From assembly GCF_015624425.1 (NCBI RefSeq), contig NZ_CP049919.1, positions 5,766,001-5,830,000 on the forward strand: a stretch of 64,000 bases of DNA. The letters run 5' to 3'. This document shows, piece after piece, positions 18,345 through 27,018 of the stretch; position 1 is the stretch's first letter; each line of letters opens with the position of its first letter. A program made the translations under genes and the position numbers. The notes beneath the pieces were generated by a model. The model saw nothing but the letters and a program-made list of their open reading frames with translations, was not told where the DNA came from and searched no databases. The stretch comes from Roseateles sp. DAIF2. Its GTDB lineage: Bacteria; Pseudomonadota; Gammaproteobacteria; Burkholderiales; Burkholderiaceae_C.

Positions 18345-18387
18345 GACCGGCCATGACACCGTTCCCGCCGTCTTTCTGCGCCAACAC

Positions 18388-18405
18388 TTCGCACGGTCGT
18401 GCGAA
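18388..18405. promoter_or_regulatory. TetR operator candidate, copy 2
   Basis: TTCGCACGGTCGTGCGAA is an 18-bp inverted repeat with only the central two bases unpaired. It shares the GCACG-RT-CGTGC core with the site at 17708-17719 and lies 40 bases before the small membrane peptide start, so it should control the peptide/hydrolase transcript. Confidence 0.7.
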
Positions 18406-18444
18406 CATGATCCGGCGCGCCATTCCTAGCCCATGGAGGCTGTC

Positions 18445-18570
18445 ATGCTTTCCTACCTGCTGTTCCTGATCCTCGCCGCCGCGGCCGCCTGGCGGCTCTG
18501 GACCGCCTGGCACCGGCTCTGGCGCTCGATCCCGTCGAGCAACCGCGACTTCGGGCTGGAGTGGCGATGA
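18445..18570 (+). CDS. 41-residue single-pass membrane peptide
   Basis: A short frame not captured by normal length cut-offs. ATG 18445 follows a GGAGG ribosome site (18436-18440) at good spacing. The product starts MLSYLLFLILAAAAAWRLW, one membrane span, and ends with a short charged tail NRDFGLEWR. Its TGA overlaps the ATG of the alpha/beta hydrolase (ATGA), so the two are translationally coupled. An in-frame ATG at 18433 lies upstream of the ribosome site and is less likely. Function unknown; a membrane partner or leader for the hydrolase is possible. Confidence 0.7.
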   Translation: MLSYLLFLILAAAAAWRLWTAWHRLWRSIPSSNRDFGLEWR

Positions 18571-19460
18571 GCGCCGGCCAGCCCCCCGGCGGCAACCCCG
18601 CCGCGCTGTTCTACGGCCAGGGCGGCGGCCAGCGCCTGCTGCGCCGCGGCCTGGACGGCCTGCAGCGCCTCAGCCCGGCGCTGGCCGCGGCGCTCGCCTT
18701 CCGTTTCTTCATCACGCCGCTGCCCAGCAAGCTGGCGGCGCGCCGCCGCCCGATGCCCGCCGACTGGAAACCTCTGGCCTGGCGGGCCGAGGACCTGCGG
18801 CTCTGCGCCTGGCAGCATCGCGACGCCCTGGAATCCCATGGCCCGCGGCCGCGGGTGCTGCTGGTGCATGGCTGGGCCGGCGACGCGCGGCAGATGCTGC
18901 CGCTGGCCGAGGCGCTCTGGGCAGCCGGCTTCGACCCGCTGCTACTGGACATGCCGGCCCATGGCCGCAGCGCCGGCTGGCAGAGCCATCTGCCGGCCTT
19001 CGTCGCCACCTTGTTGGCGGCGGGCGAGCGCTTCGGGCCGCTGCAGGGCCTGGTCGCGCATTCGCTGGGCGCGCTGGCCGCCAGCCAGGCGCTGGCGCGC
19101 GGTCTGGCGGCCGAACGTCTGGTGCTGCTGGCCGCCTCGGCGCCGCCGCGCCAGGTGCTGGCCTGGTACGGCGCCAGCTTCGGCCTCGGCGCCCCGGTGC
19201 TGGCGCGGCTGCGCGCGCGGCTGGAGGGCCTGAGCGGCGCCGCGCTGGAGAGCTACGAGCCGGCCTGGCTGGCCGAGCGCCTGCGGCAGCCGACCCTGCT
19301 GCTGCACGACCGCGACGACCGCGCCGCGCCGCTGGCGGCCGCGCAGGCGCTGGCGGTCGCCCTGCCGGCCGCGCGGCTGCAGATCAGCCAGGGCCTGGGC
19401 CACCGCCGCCTGCTGGCCGATCCGGCCACGCTGGAGGCGGTCAGCCTGCACCTGCGCTAG
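18567..19460 (+). CDS. Alpha/beta hydrolase
   Basis: 297-residue alpha/beta-fold hydrolase, probably an esterase or lipase-like enzyme. The oxyanion segment LLVHGWAGD, nucleophile elbow AHSLGA (Ser in A-H-S-L-G), acidic residue in LLHDRDDRAAP and catalytic His in GLGHRRLL give a complete Ser-Asp-His triad. The N-terminal 60 residues before the core (LAFRFFITPLP) may associate with membrane. The start is coupled to the peptide stop. The gene is convergent with fumarylacetoacetase, and the stop codons overlap. Substrate unknown. Confidence 0.85.
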   Translation: MSAGQPPGGNPAALFYGQGGGQRLLRRGLDGLQRLSPALAAALAFRFFITPLPSKLAARRRPMPADWKPLAWRAEDLRLCAWQHRDALESHGPRPRVLLVHGWAGDARQMLPLAEALWAAGFDPLLLDMPAHGRSAGWQSHLPAFVATLLAAGERFGPLQGLVAHSLGALAASQALARGLAAERLVLLAASAPPRQVLAWYGASFGLGAPVLARLRARLEGLSGAALESYEPAWLAERLRQPTLLLHDRDDRAAPLAAAQALAVALPAARLQISQGLGHRRLLADPATLEAVSLHLR

Positions 19461-20743
19461 CCGACCACCGTCGCGCTGACCTCGCCCAGGCCGATGCGCA
19501 CCGCGCCCTCGCGCTCGCACCAGCCGCGCAGGGTCAGCCGGTCGCCGTCCTCGAGGAAGCTGCGCCGCTCGCCGCCCGGCAGCTGCAGCGGCCGCTGGCC
19601 GCCGACGCTCAGCTCCAGCAGCGAGCCGGCCTCGTCCGGCCCCGGGCCCGACAGGGTGCCCGAGCCCAGCAGGTCGCCCGGCTGCAGATTGCAGCCGTTG
19701 ACCGTGTGGTGCGCGACCATCTGGGCCGGCGTCCAGTAGGCGGCGCGCTGGCTGTCGGTCAGCGACAGGCGCTGCGCCGGTCGGCCCTCGGCGCGCATGC
19801 GCTCGGTCTGCAGCAGCACCTCCAGCGTGATCGCGAACGCCCCCTGCGCGCGCTGCTGCGGCGAGTCCAGATAGGGCAGCGGCTGCGGATCTTCCGGGGC
19901 CCGCTCGAAGGGTCGCCGAAACGGCGTCAGCGCCTCCAGGGTCACGACCCAGGGCGACAGGCTGCTGGCAAAGTTCTTCGACAGAAAGGGCCCCAGCGGC
20001 TGGTACTCCCAGCCCTGCAGGTCGCGCGCGCTCCAGTCGTTGAACAGCGCCACGCCGAACAGATGCGCCTCGGCCGACTCGATGCCGATCGGCTCGCCCA
20101 GCGCATTGCCGGGGCCGACGAACCAGCCCAGCTCCGCCTCGTAGTCGAGCCGCCGGCTCTGGCCCAGCACCGGCGCGGCCGCGTCCGGCGCCTTCAGTTG
20201 GCCCGACGGCCGGCGCAGCGGGCCGCCGCCCAGGCCGATCGAGGAGGCGCGGCCGTGATAGCCGATCGGCAGCCATTTGTAGTTGGGCAGCAGCGGCGCA
20301 TCGGGCCGGAACAACCGGCCGACATTGGTCGCGTGGTGCACGCTGGTGTAGAAGTCGGTGTAGTCGCCGATGCGGCAGGGCAGGGCCATCTCGGCCTGCG
20401 CCTGCGGCAGCAGCGCGCGCGACCAGGCGGCCTGCTCGGCGCTGCCCGCGCTCAGGCCGGCCGACAGGCGCCGGCGCAGCGCCCGGCGCGCGTCGGCCGG
20501 CAGGGCCATCAGCGCATTCATGTCCGCCCGCTCGACCAGGCCGGTCGCGCCCAGGTCCAGGATCTGGTCGCCGATCGCCACGCCCAGGCGCCAGGCCTGA
20601 TCATCGCCAGCGCCGGCCGCGCGGAAGCGGCCGAAGGGCAGGTTCTGGATCGGATGGTCGACACCGGGCCGGTTGGCGCTCTCCACCCAGCTGCGCAGCC
20701 GGGGGTCGTGGGTCTCGTCGGGAAGCTGGAGCGGGGTGGACAT
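19457..20743 (-). CDS. fahA: Fumarylacetoacetase
   Basis: Hydrolyses fumarylacetoacetate to fumarate and acetoacetate, the last step of the homogentisate branch of tyrosine/phenylalanine breakdown. 428 residues, the normal length for the two-domain enzyme. Visible motifs: IGDYTDFYTSVHHATNVG (metal and catalytic His region), YHGRASSI, YEAELGWFVG and LFNDWSARDLQGWEYQPLG. These are characteristic of true fumarylacetoacetases rather than single-domain FAH-like enzymes. It follows a Bug-type binding-protein gene by 16 bases, and a divergent IclR gene probably controls both. The other homogentisate enzymes are not in the window. Confidence 0.95.
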   Translation of the reverse strand: MSTPLQLPDETHDPRLRSWVESANRPGVDHPIQNLPFGRFRAAGAGDDQAWRLGVAIGDQILDLGATGLVERADMNALMALPADARRALRRRLSAGLSAGSAEQAAWSRALLPQAQAEMALPCRIGDYTDFYTSVHHATNVGRLFRPDAPLLPNYKWLPIGYHGRASSIGLGGGPLRRPSGQLKAPDAAAPVLGQSRRLDYEAELGWFVGPGNALGEPIGIESAEAHLFGVALFNDWSARDLQGWEYQPLGPFLSKNFASSLSPWVVTLEALTPFRRPFERAPEDPQPLPYLDSPQQRAQGAFAITLEVLLQTERMRAEGRPAQRLSLTDSQRAAYWTPAQMVAHHTVNGCNLQPGDLLGSGTLSGPGPDEAGSLLELSVGGQRPLQLPGGERRSFLEDGDRLTLRGWCEREGAVRIGLGEVSATVVG

Positions 20744-20761
20744 GGAACTGCTTTCGGCCGA

Positions 20762-21760
20762 TCAGTCCAGGCTCATCTGCGCCTTGCGCGCGACCTTGCC
20801 CAGGCGCTCGTACTCGCGCTTGCTCAGCGCCTCCAGCTCGGCGGCCGTCGAGCTGCGCGGCGTGAAGCCGGCGGCCAGCAGCTTGTCCTTCACCGCCGGC
20901 TCGGCCAGCGCCTCCTGCAGGGCCTTCTGCAGGCGCTGCAGCACCGGCGCGGGCAGGCCGGCCGGGCCGTAGACGCCGAACCAGGGCTCGACCACCGAGT
21001 CGGCGAGGCCGGCCTCGGCCAGGGTCGGCACGTCCGGCAGCGCCGGCGAGCGATGCGCGCCGGCCACCGCCAGCGCGCGCAGCTTGCCGGACTGGATATG
21101 CGGCAGCGAGGCGGGCAGGTTGTCAAAGGCCACCGGCACCTGGCCGGCGATCAGGTCGGTGATCAGCGGCGCGCTGCCCTTGTAGGGCACATGCACCCAT
21201 TCGGTATGGCTGACATCGGCGAACAGCACGCCGGCCAGGTGCATCGAGGTGCCGGCGCCGGCGGTCGCATAGGGCAGGCCGGGGTTCTTGCGCACATGGG
21301 CCAGCAGCTCGGCCACGTTCTTCACCGCCAGGCCGGGGCCGACCTCGAGCACGATGGTGGAATTGCCCAGCAGGCCCACCGCCGTGAAGTCCTTGCGCGG
21401 GTCGAAGGGCATCTTGCGGTAGAGATGGGCGTTCAGCGCATTGGTCGAGATCGCGCCCATGCCGACGGTGTAGCCGTCCGGCGCGGCCTTGGCGACCGCG
21501 TCCATGCCGATATTGCCGCCCGCGCCGGCGCGGTTCTCGATGATGATCTGCTGGCCCAGGGTCTGTGCCATGCGGGCGCCGACGGTGCGCGCCACCAAGT
21601 CGGTGGTGCCGCCGGCGGCATAGGGCACGACGAAGCGGATCGGCTTGTTCGGGAAGGCCTCCTGGGCGGCCAGCGGGCCGGCGGCCAGGCCCAGCAGCGC
21701 GGCGGTGGCGGCGCCCAGCAGCGCGCGGCGCGGGGCGAGGACGGGACGGGAACGGGTCAT
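20762..21760 (-). CDS. Bug/TctC-family periplasmic binding protein
   Basis: Tripartite tricarboxylate transporter substrate-binding (Bug) protein, 332 residues, with a twin-arginine-like or Sec signal region (RSRPVLAPRRALLGAATAA) ending near AAQEAFP. Family motifs: IRFVVPYAAGGTTDLVART, ENRAGAGGNIG, HVPYKGSAPLITDLIAGQV and FDNLPASLPHI. ATG 21760 is preceded on its strand by AGGAG at good spacing, so the longer frame to 21787 is not used. No TctA/TctB membrane genes are adjacent, which is common for Bug proteins in Burkholderiales. Linkage to fahA suggests an aromatic or organic acid ligand. Confidence 0.92.
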   Translation of the reverse strand: MTRSRPVLAPRRALLGAATAALLGLAAGPLAAQEAFPNKPIRFVVPYAAGGTTDLVARTVGARMAQTLGQQIIIENRAGAGGNIGMDAVAKAAPDGYTVGMGAISTNALNAHLYRKMPFDPRKDFTAVGLLGNSTIVLEVGPGLAVKNVAELLAHVRKNPGLPYATAGAGTSMHLAGVLFADVSHTEWVHVPYKGSAPLITDLIAGQVPVAFDNLPASLPHIQSGKLRALAVAGAHRSPALPDVPTLAEAGLADSVVEPWFGVYGPAGLPAPVLQRLQKALQEALAEPAVKDKLLAAGFTPRSSTAAELEALSKREYERLGKVARKAQMSLD

Positions 21761-21805
21761 GAGGTCTCCTGCGGGTGAGGGGCGCACATCGGCGTGCCCG
21801 GCGCA

Positions 21806-21833
21806 TTGTTCCGATCCACCGCCTTCCTACAAT
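21806..21833 (+). promoter_or_regulatory. Candidate promoter of the IclR gene
   Basis: TTGTTC (21806-21811) and TACAAT (21828-21833) with a 16-base spacer. This site would place the transcript start near 21840. That excludes the in-frame ATG at 21832, which lies inside the -10 element, and supports ATG 21865 for the regulator. Confidence 0.5.
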
Positions 21834-21864
21834 GACTTTTTCCACTGGATGGACAAGCGGCCGG

Positions 21865-22644
21865 ATGGCAACCCTGGTGCTCGATCGCGCGCTGCGCATC
21901 CTCGAACAGCTGTCGCGCTACGACGCGCGCGGCCTCTCGCTCTCCGACTTGGCGCGCCAGTCCGGCATCCCGCATCCGACCGTGCACCGCCTGCTGCGCG
22001 ACATGGCGGCCGCGCGCCTGGTGACGCCGCTGCCCGACGGCCGCGGCTATGTGCTGGGCCGCCTGCCCTTCGAGCATGGCCTGGCCGCGCGGGCGCGCCA
22101 CGACGTGACGCCGCTGTTCGCCGCCAATCTGCGCCGCCTCAGCGAGGCCACCGGCTATGCGGCCTATCTGTTCGTGCTCAGCGGGGTCGAGGCGGTCTGC
22201 TACGACCATACCCAGAGCCAGCGGCTGGACCCGCCGCTGAGCGTCACCGTTGGCGGGCGCCGCCCGCTGGGCGTCGGTGCCGCCGGCCTGGCCCTGATGG
22301 CGGCGCAGGACGATGCGCGCATCGAGGCCGCGCTGCGCGCCAACGGCGAGGCGCTGGGCCGCTACGGCGGGCTGGACGTGCCGACCCTGCGCGGCCTGCT
22401 GGCCCAGACCCGCAAGCTCGGCTATGCGCGCAACGGCGGCTGCCTGAACACCAACACCGCCGCGATCGGCCATGCGGTGGCCGATGCCGGCGGGCGCGCC
22501 TTCGCGGCGATCAGCCTGTCCACCACGGTGGCGCGCCTGACCCAGCGCGAGGCCCTGCGCCTGGCCGCGCTGCTGCGCGCCGAGATCGCCGAGATCCGGC
22601 CGCGCGTGCATTTCCACTGGGACGACGCGGCGGCGCTGCGCTGA
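21865..22644 (+). CDS. IclR-family transcriptional regulator
   Basis: 259 residues. N-terminal winged helix: LDRALRILEQLSR, LSLSDLARQSGIPHPTVHRLLRDM. The C-terminal IclR effector domain contains GVGAAGLALMAAQ and ends with AAISLSTTVARLTQRE. It is divergent from the Bug/fahA pair, so it is the likely regulator of that unit. IclR proteins commonly respond to aromatic-catabolic intermediates, consistent with the fumarylacetoacetase, but the effector is not visible. Confidence 0.92.
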   Translation: MATLVLDRALRILEQLSRYDARGLSLSDLARQSGIPHPTVHRLLRDMAAARLVTPLPDGRGYVLGRLPFEHGLAARARHDVTPLFAANLRRLSEATGYAAYLFVLSGVEAVCYDHTQSQRLDPPLSVTVGGRRPLGVGAAGLALMAAQDDARIEAALRANGEALGRYGGLDVPTLRGLLAQTRKLGYARNGGCLNTNTAAIGHAVADAGGRAFAAISLSTTVARLTQREALRLAALLRAEIAEIRPRVHFHWDDAAALR

Positions 22645-22898
22645 GTCGGGCCTTGTAAGTCGTTGTAAGCGTGCAAATGTGCGCGCCCCGCGGCCCCGGC
22701 CTAGGGGCGGCCCCAGGTCGGCTAGAGGCCGGCCCCTCCTACACTCGCCGCGACAGCCGTGAGGGAGAGCCGCCGCGCCACGATGAAGAACCCGTTCCCG
22801 CCCATCCGGGCCGACGCGCGCCGCCCGATCGCATCCCGCCCTGGGGCCTGACCCGGCCCCGTCATTCCCTTGCCCCGCCGGATGCCCCGATAGTTCCC
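22645..22898. other. Non-coding spacer before the GGDEF pair
   Basis: 254 bases with no convincing gene. It is rich in GGCC/CCGG inverted repeats around 22690-22740, which could help terminate iclR transcription, but there is no T tract. The twin motif TTGTAAGTCGTTGTAAGC near 22653 may belong to the promoter of the downstream cyclase gene. Confidence 0.35.
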
Positions 22899-24974
22899 GT
22901 GAAGAGCATGGCTTCCCTCGCCCCCGCCTGGGCATCGGCCCTGCTGCTGGCGGCCGGTCTGCTGCTGGCCGGCTGCCGGCCGGCCAATGCTCCGACCGAG
23001 ACCCCGGCCACCGCCGCGCCGGCCCAGGCCCTGCACGACGGCGCGATGTGGCAGGAGCTGGAGCGCATCGAGCGCAGCGGCCGCGCCCGCCCGCGCGAGC
23101 AGGAGCCGGTGCTGCAGCCCCTGTTCGCCCGCAGCGCGCCGGGCAGCGCCGAGCGGCTCGAGATCCTCGCCCTGCGCGGCATCATGGCCGCCTACAACCG
23201 CGACCGCCAGCTGATCGAGGAGCTGCAGACCCAGCTGCGCCATTGGCCGGTCGAGGCCGGCCGGCCCTCGGCCGAGCTGGCCGCCGCGACCATGCAGGCC
23301 CTGTACCACCAGGCGCGCGGCGACCTGCGCGAGGCGCTGAAGGCGCTGGCGCCGCTGCGCGACAACGCCGCCGCGCAGCGCTCGCCGCAGATCCTGCTGC
23401 GCGCGCGCAGCGTGATGGCCGGCATCCAGTCCGACAAGGGCCTGCTGGAGGAGGCCCTGGCCTCCGCGCTGGAGGCGGTGCGCCAGGCCGAGGCGCTGGG
23501 CGGCCATTGGCGCCGCGCGCTGGCGCTCAACGAGCTGGCGCGCATCTACTTGCGCGCCCAGCAGGTCGAGCGCGCCCAGCAGATCAGCGCCGAGGCGGTG
23601 CGCACGGCCCAGCAGGACCCCGAGCCGGTGCTGCTGAACCTGGTCAGCACGGTGCGCGGCATCGTGCATGCCGAGGACGCCGACCCGACCATCACCCGGC
23701 TGGCCTGGGAGGATGCGCTGCGCCATGCGCGCGAGGCCCAGGCCGAGGGCCTGCAGGCGCTGGCCCTGGCCAACTACAGCGACCATTACCTGCGCCACGG
23801 CGACTTCCCGCGCGCGCTGGAGCTGTCCAGCCAGGCCCTGCCGCTGGCGCGCCGCGCGCTGAACCTGAACGCCGAGATCGTCGCGCTGCACAACCTGGGC
23901 CTGGCCAAGATCGGCCTGAAGCGCCTGGCGGAGGGCACGCGCGACGTGCGCCAGGCCATCACCCTGGACGAGCAGCAGGGCGCGCTGCCCTATGCGGCCG
24001 ACGGCTGGAAGGAGCTGGGCGAATACCTGGAGCAGGCCGGCGACTGGGCCGGCGCGATCGAGGCCCATCATGAATACCGCCGCCTGATCGACCAGGTGCT
24101 GCGCGACGAGACCCGCAAGACCGTGCTGGAGGAGCAGGAGCGCTACGACGCCGAGCGCCGCGCCAAGGAGATCGAGCTGCTGAACCGCGACAACAGCCTG
24201 AAGGCCGAGCAGATCCGCGCCCAGGCCCTGCAGTTCCGGCTCTGGGCCGCGCTGGCCGGCTGCGTGCTGCTGTCGGCCGCGCTGCTGGGCCTGGCCTACC
24301 AGCGCATCCGCCGCACCAATGCGGCCCTGGCCCACAGCAACGAGCATCTGAAGATCCAGAGCGAGCGCGACCCGCTGACCGGGCTGGCGAACCGACGCCA
24401 TTTCCAGTCCGCGATCAAGCGCCTGGCCGATGCCGGCAAGCTGTCCGGCACCGTCTACCTGATCGACATCGACCATTTCAAGCGCATCAACGACCAATGG
24501 GGCCATGCCGCCGGCGACAGCGTGCTGATCGAGGTGGCGCGGCGCCTGGCCGAGGCGCTGCGCGAGGACGACCTGGTGGTGCGCTGGGGCGGCGAGGAGT
24601 TCCTGATCGTCGTGCCCTCGCGCGCCGCCGGCGACGCGCGCGCGCTGGCCCAGCGCCTGCTGGACCTGCTGGGCGGCCAGCCGGTGGCGCATGGCGCGCA
24701 GCGCATCTCGGTCACCGCCTCGATCGGCTTCGCCAGCTTCCCGGTCGCGCCGCATGGCCTGGGCCTGAGCTGGGAGCGCGCGATCGACCTGGTCGACACC
24801 GTGATGTACCTGGCCAAGGCCCATGGCCGCAACAAGGCCTATGGCGTGCTGCATATCGACGCACGCGACGAGGCCGAGCTGGAGCGCCTGTCGCGCCGCA
24901 TGGAGGCGGCCTGGCAGGAGGGCCAGCTGGGTCTGGTGGCGCTGCAGGGCCCGAGCGCGGAGGCCGGCGCATGA
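22899..24974 (+). CDS. Lipoprotein-anchored TPR-GGDEF diguanylate cyclase
   Basis: 691 residues. The N-terminus is a lipoprotein-like signal (LLLAAGLLLAGC). A long helical repeat region (about residues 40-400, TPR-like, with blocks such as REALKALAPLRDN and RALELSSQALPLARRALNL) is followed by a coiled coil, one membrane span (about 446-466) and a C-terminal GGDEF domain with ERDPLTGLANRRHF, DIDHFKRINDQWGH and the active-site GGEEF at residues 564-568. It probably makes cyclic di-GMP in response to a periplasmic signal read by the repeats. GTG 22899 or ATG 22908 are both possible starts. Its TGA overlaps the ATG of a paralogue. Confidence 0.88.
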   Translation: MKSMASLAPAWASALLLAAGLLLAGCRPANAPTETPATAAPAQALHDGAMWQELERIERSGRARPREQEPVLQPLFARSAPGSAERLEILALRGIMAAYNRDRQLIEELQTQLRHWPVEAGRPSAELAAATMQALYHQARGDLREALKALAPLRDNAAAQRSPQILLRARSVMAGIQSDKGLLEEALASALEAVRQAEALGGHWRRALALNELARIYLRAQQVERAQQISAEAVRTAQQDPEPVLLNLVSTVRGIVHAEDADPTITRLAWEDALRHAREAQAEGLQALALANYSDHYLRHGDFPRALELSSQALPLARRALNLNAEIVALHNLGLAKIGLKRLAEGTRDVRQAITLDEQQGALPYAADGWKELGEYLEQAGDWAGAIEAHHEYRRLIDQVLRDETRKTVLEEQERYDAERRAKEIELLNRDNSLKAEQIRAQALQFRLWAALAGCVLLSAALLGLAYQRIRRTNAALAHSNEHLKIQSERDPLTGLANRRHFQSAIKRLADAGKLSGTVYLIDIDHFKRINDQWGHAAGDSVLIEVARRLAEALREDDLVVRWGGEEFLIVVPSRAAGDARALAQRLLDLLGGQPVAHGAQRISVTASIGFASFPVAPHGLGLSWERAIDLVDTVMYLAKAHGRNKAYGVLHIDARDEAELERLSRRMEAAWQEGQLGLVALQGPSAEAGA

Positions 24975-26971
24975 AAAGGCCACTGTTCGCGCTGCTGCTG
25001 GCCCTCGTCGGCACGACGGCCCAGGCCGTGCTCGACCCGGCGCTGGACGCCCAGCTGGACCGACTGACGACCCAGGCCTATGACCGCCCCGACGCCTCGC
25101 TGCAGGCCCTGCAGGCGCTGCGCGCGGCCCAGCATGGCGGCGGTGGCCCGCAGCGGGTGCAGCTGCAGATCGCCGAGGCCCAGATCCTGGTGCAGGGCGG
25201 CCGCGTGGCCGAGGCCGAGCGCATCGCCGCCGCGCTGGAGGGCGATGCCGACGGCCATGACCGCGCCCTGCTGCTGCGCGCCCAGATCGCCGAGCGCCTG
25301 GGCCGCAACCGCGAGGCCGCCGAGGGCGCGCGCGACAGCCTCACCCGCCTGCTGAAGCATTGCCCGGCCGGCGCCGAGGCGGCCGCGATCGCGCGCGGCG
25401 CCTGCGACTTCCGCGCCGCCTGGGCCGCGCTGCGCATCCTGGAGCGCGAGCAGATGTCGCAGGGCACGCCGGTGCAGGCCCTCGCCACCCTGCAGCAGGC
25501 CCTGGGCCTGGCGCAGGCCGGCCAGGACGGCTATATGAGCGCGATCAGCATGGGCTCGCTGGCCCTGATGCACCAGGAGCAGGACCAGCCGGACGAGGCG
25601 CGCCGCTGGCTCGCCGCCACCCTGGAGCTGGCCCAGGGCGAGCCGCTGGCGATGGCGCGCGCCAAGGTGATCGAGGCGCGCATCGCGGTGCGGCGCGGCG
25701 ACAAGCGCACCCAGTTGGCCGCCTACGAGGAGGCGCTGGACTTCGCGACCCGCGCCGAGGCGCCGCGCACGGTGGCGCAGATCAAGGCCAGCCTGACCGA
25801 CCTGCACATGCACAACGGCCGCCCGGCCGTCGCGCTGCAGCTGGGGCGCCAGGCGCTGCCGGTGGTGCTGGCCTTCAAGGACCTGCGGCTGGAGCGCACC
25901 CTGCGCCACAACATGACGGTCTCGCTGATCCTGCTCAAGCAGTTCGAGCCGGCGCGGCGCGAGCTGGCGCGCGCCCAGCAGCTGGCCGCGGCCCAGCCCG
26001 ATCCGGTGCGCACCGCCGACGAGCTGCGCGAGATCGGCCAGGCCTGGGCCGCCAGCGGCCAGCCGCGCGAGGCGATCATGGTCTTCCATGCCGAGCGCGC
26101 GCTGTCGGCCGAGATCCAGGCGCGCAACCGCGAGGCCCAGCTGCAGCAGCTCAATCTCAAGTACGACAGCGAGCGCAAGCAGCGCGACCTGGAGCTGCTG
26201 ACGCGCGACAAGACCCTGAAGGACCAGCAGCTCGCCAACCACCAGCTGGCGCAGCGCGTCGGCATCGCGGTCGGCGCGCTGCTCGCCCTGTCGCTGCTGC
26301 TGGTGGCGGTGATGCTCAAGCGCGTGCATGCCGCCAACAAGCGCCTGAAGGCCAACCAGCTGCTGCTGCGCGCGCAGAGCGAACGCGACCCGCTGACCGA
26401 TCTGGCGAACCGGCGCCATTTCCTGGCGGTGATGCAGCAGCGCGCCGGCGAGCTGTTCAGCGGCGGCCTGCTGATGGTGGACATCGACCATTTCAAGCAT
26501 GTCAACGACCAGCATGGCCATGCCGCCGGCGACGTCGTGATCCGCGAGGTCGCGCGCCGCATCAGCGAGGCGGTGCGCCACGAGGACCTGGTGGTGCGCT
26601 GGGGCGGCGAGGAGTTCCTGGTGTTCGCGCCCAATGTGGCGCAGGACGCGCTGCGCCTGCTGGCCGAGCGCATCCTGTTCGGCGTCGGCACCGAGCCCGT
26701 CGGCACCGAGGTGGGCGCATTGCGCATCACCGTGTCGATCGGTTTTGCGCATTTCCCGCTGCCGCCGGGCCAGCTGCGCCAGCATTGGGAGCAGGCGGTC
26801 AACTGGGCCGACATGGTGCTCTACACCGCCAAGGCCCAGGGCCGCAACCGCGCGGTCGGCATCGCCACCGTGGACGCGCGCGACGCCGAGGCGCTGCTGC
26901 AGATCGAGGCCGACTTCGATGCCGCCTGCGGCTCCGAGCGGGTCAGCCTGCTGCACATTCCGGGCCCCTGA
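24971..26971 (+). CDS. TPR-GGDEF diguanylate cyclase (tandem paralogue)
   Basis: 666 residues with the same architecture as the upstream gene: signal peptide ([19 protein letters not shown], here cleavable rather than a lipobox), helical repeats, coiled coil ([20 protein letters not shown]), one membrane span (about 433-452) and a GGDEF domain with [28 protein letters not shown] and GGEEF at 545-549. The active site is intact. ATGA coupling to the first cyclase suggests a duplication that keeps both copies stoichiometric. No EAL or HD-GYP partner is nearby. Confidence 0.9.
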   Translation: MKRPLFALLLALVGTTAQAVLDPALDAQLDRLTTQAYDRPDASLQALQALRAAQHGGGGPQRVQLQIAEAQILVQGGRVAEAERIAAALEGDADGHDRALLLRAQIAERLGRNREAAEGARDSLTRLLKHCPAGAEAAAIARGACDFRAAWAALRILEREQMSQGTPVQALATLQQALGLAQAGQDGYMSAISMGSLALMHQEQDQPDEARRWLAATLELAQGEPLAMARAKVIEARIAVRRGDKRTQLAAYEEALDFATRAEAPRTVAQIKASLTDLHMHNGRPAVALQLGRQALPVVLAFKDLRLERTLRHNMTVSLILLKQFEPARRELARAQQLAAAQPDPVRTADELREIGQAWAASGQPREAIMVFHAERALSAEIQARNREAQLQQLNLKYDSERKQRDLELLTRDKTLKDQQLANHQLAQRVGIAVGALLALSLLLVAVMLKRVHAANKRLKANQLLLRAQSERDPLTDLANRRHFLAVMQQRAGELFSGGLLMVDIDHFKHVNDQHGHAAGDVVIREVARRISEAVRHEDLVVRWGGEEFLVFAPNVAQDALRLLAERILFGVGTEPVGTEVGALRITVSIGFAHFPLPPGQLRQHWEQAVNWADMVLYTAKAQGRNRAVGIATVDARDAEALLQIEADFDAACGSERVSLLHIPGP

Positions 26972-27018
26972 TCGGGGGCATACTCGGCGGCATCAAAACG
27001 ATATCCAGGAGACTCACG

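Noticed and set aside
22783..22851. A 22-codon frame MKNPFPPIRADARR... upstream of the first cyclase.
   Set aside because: No ribosome site at proper spacing, Arg/Pro-rich by composition, and no overlap coupling with the next gene.
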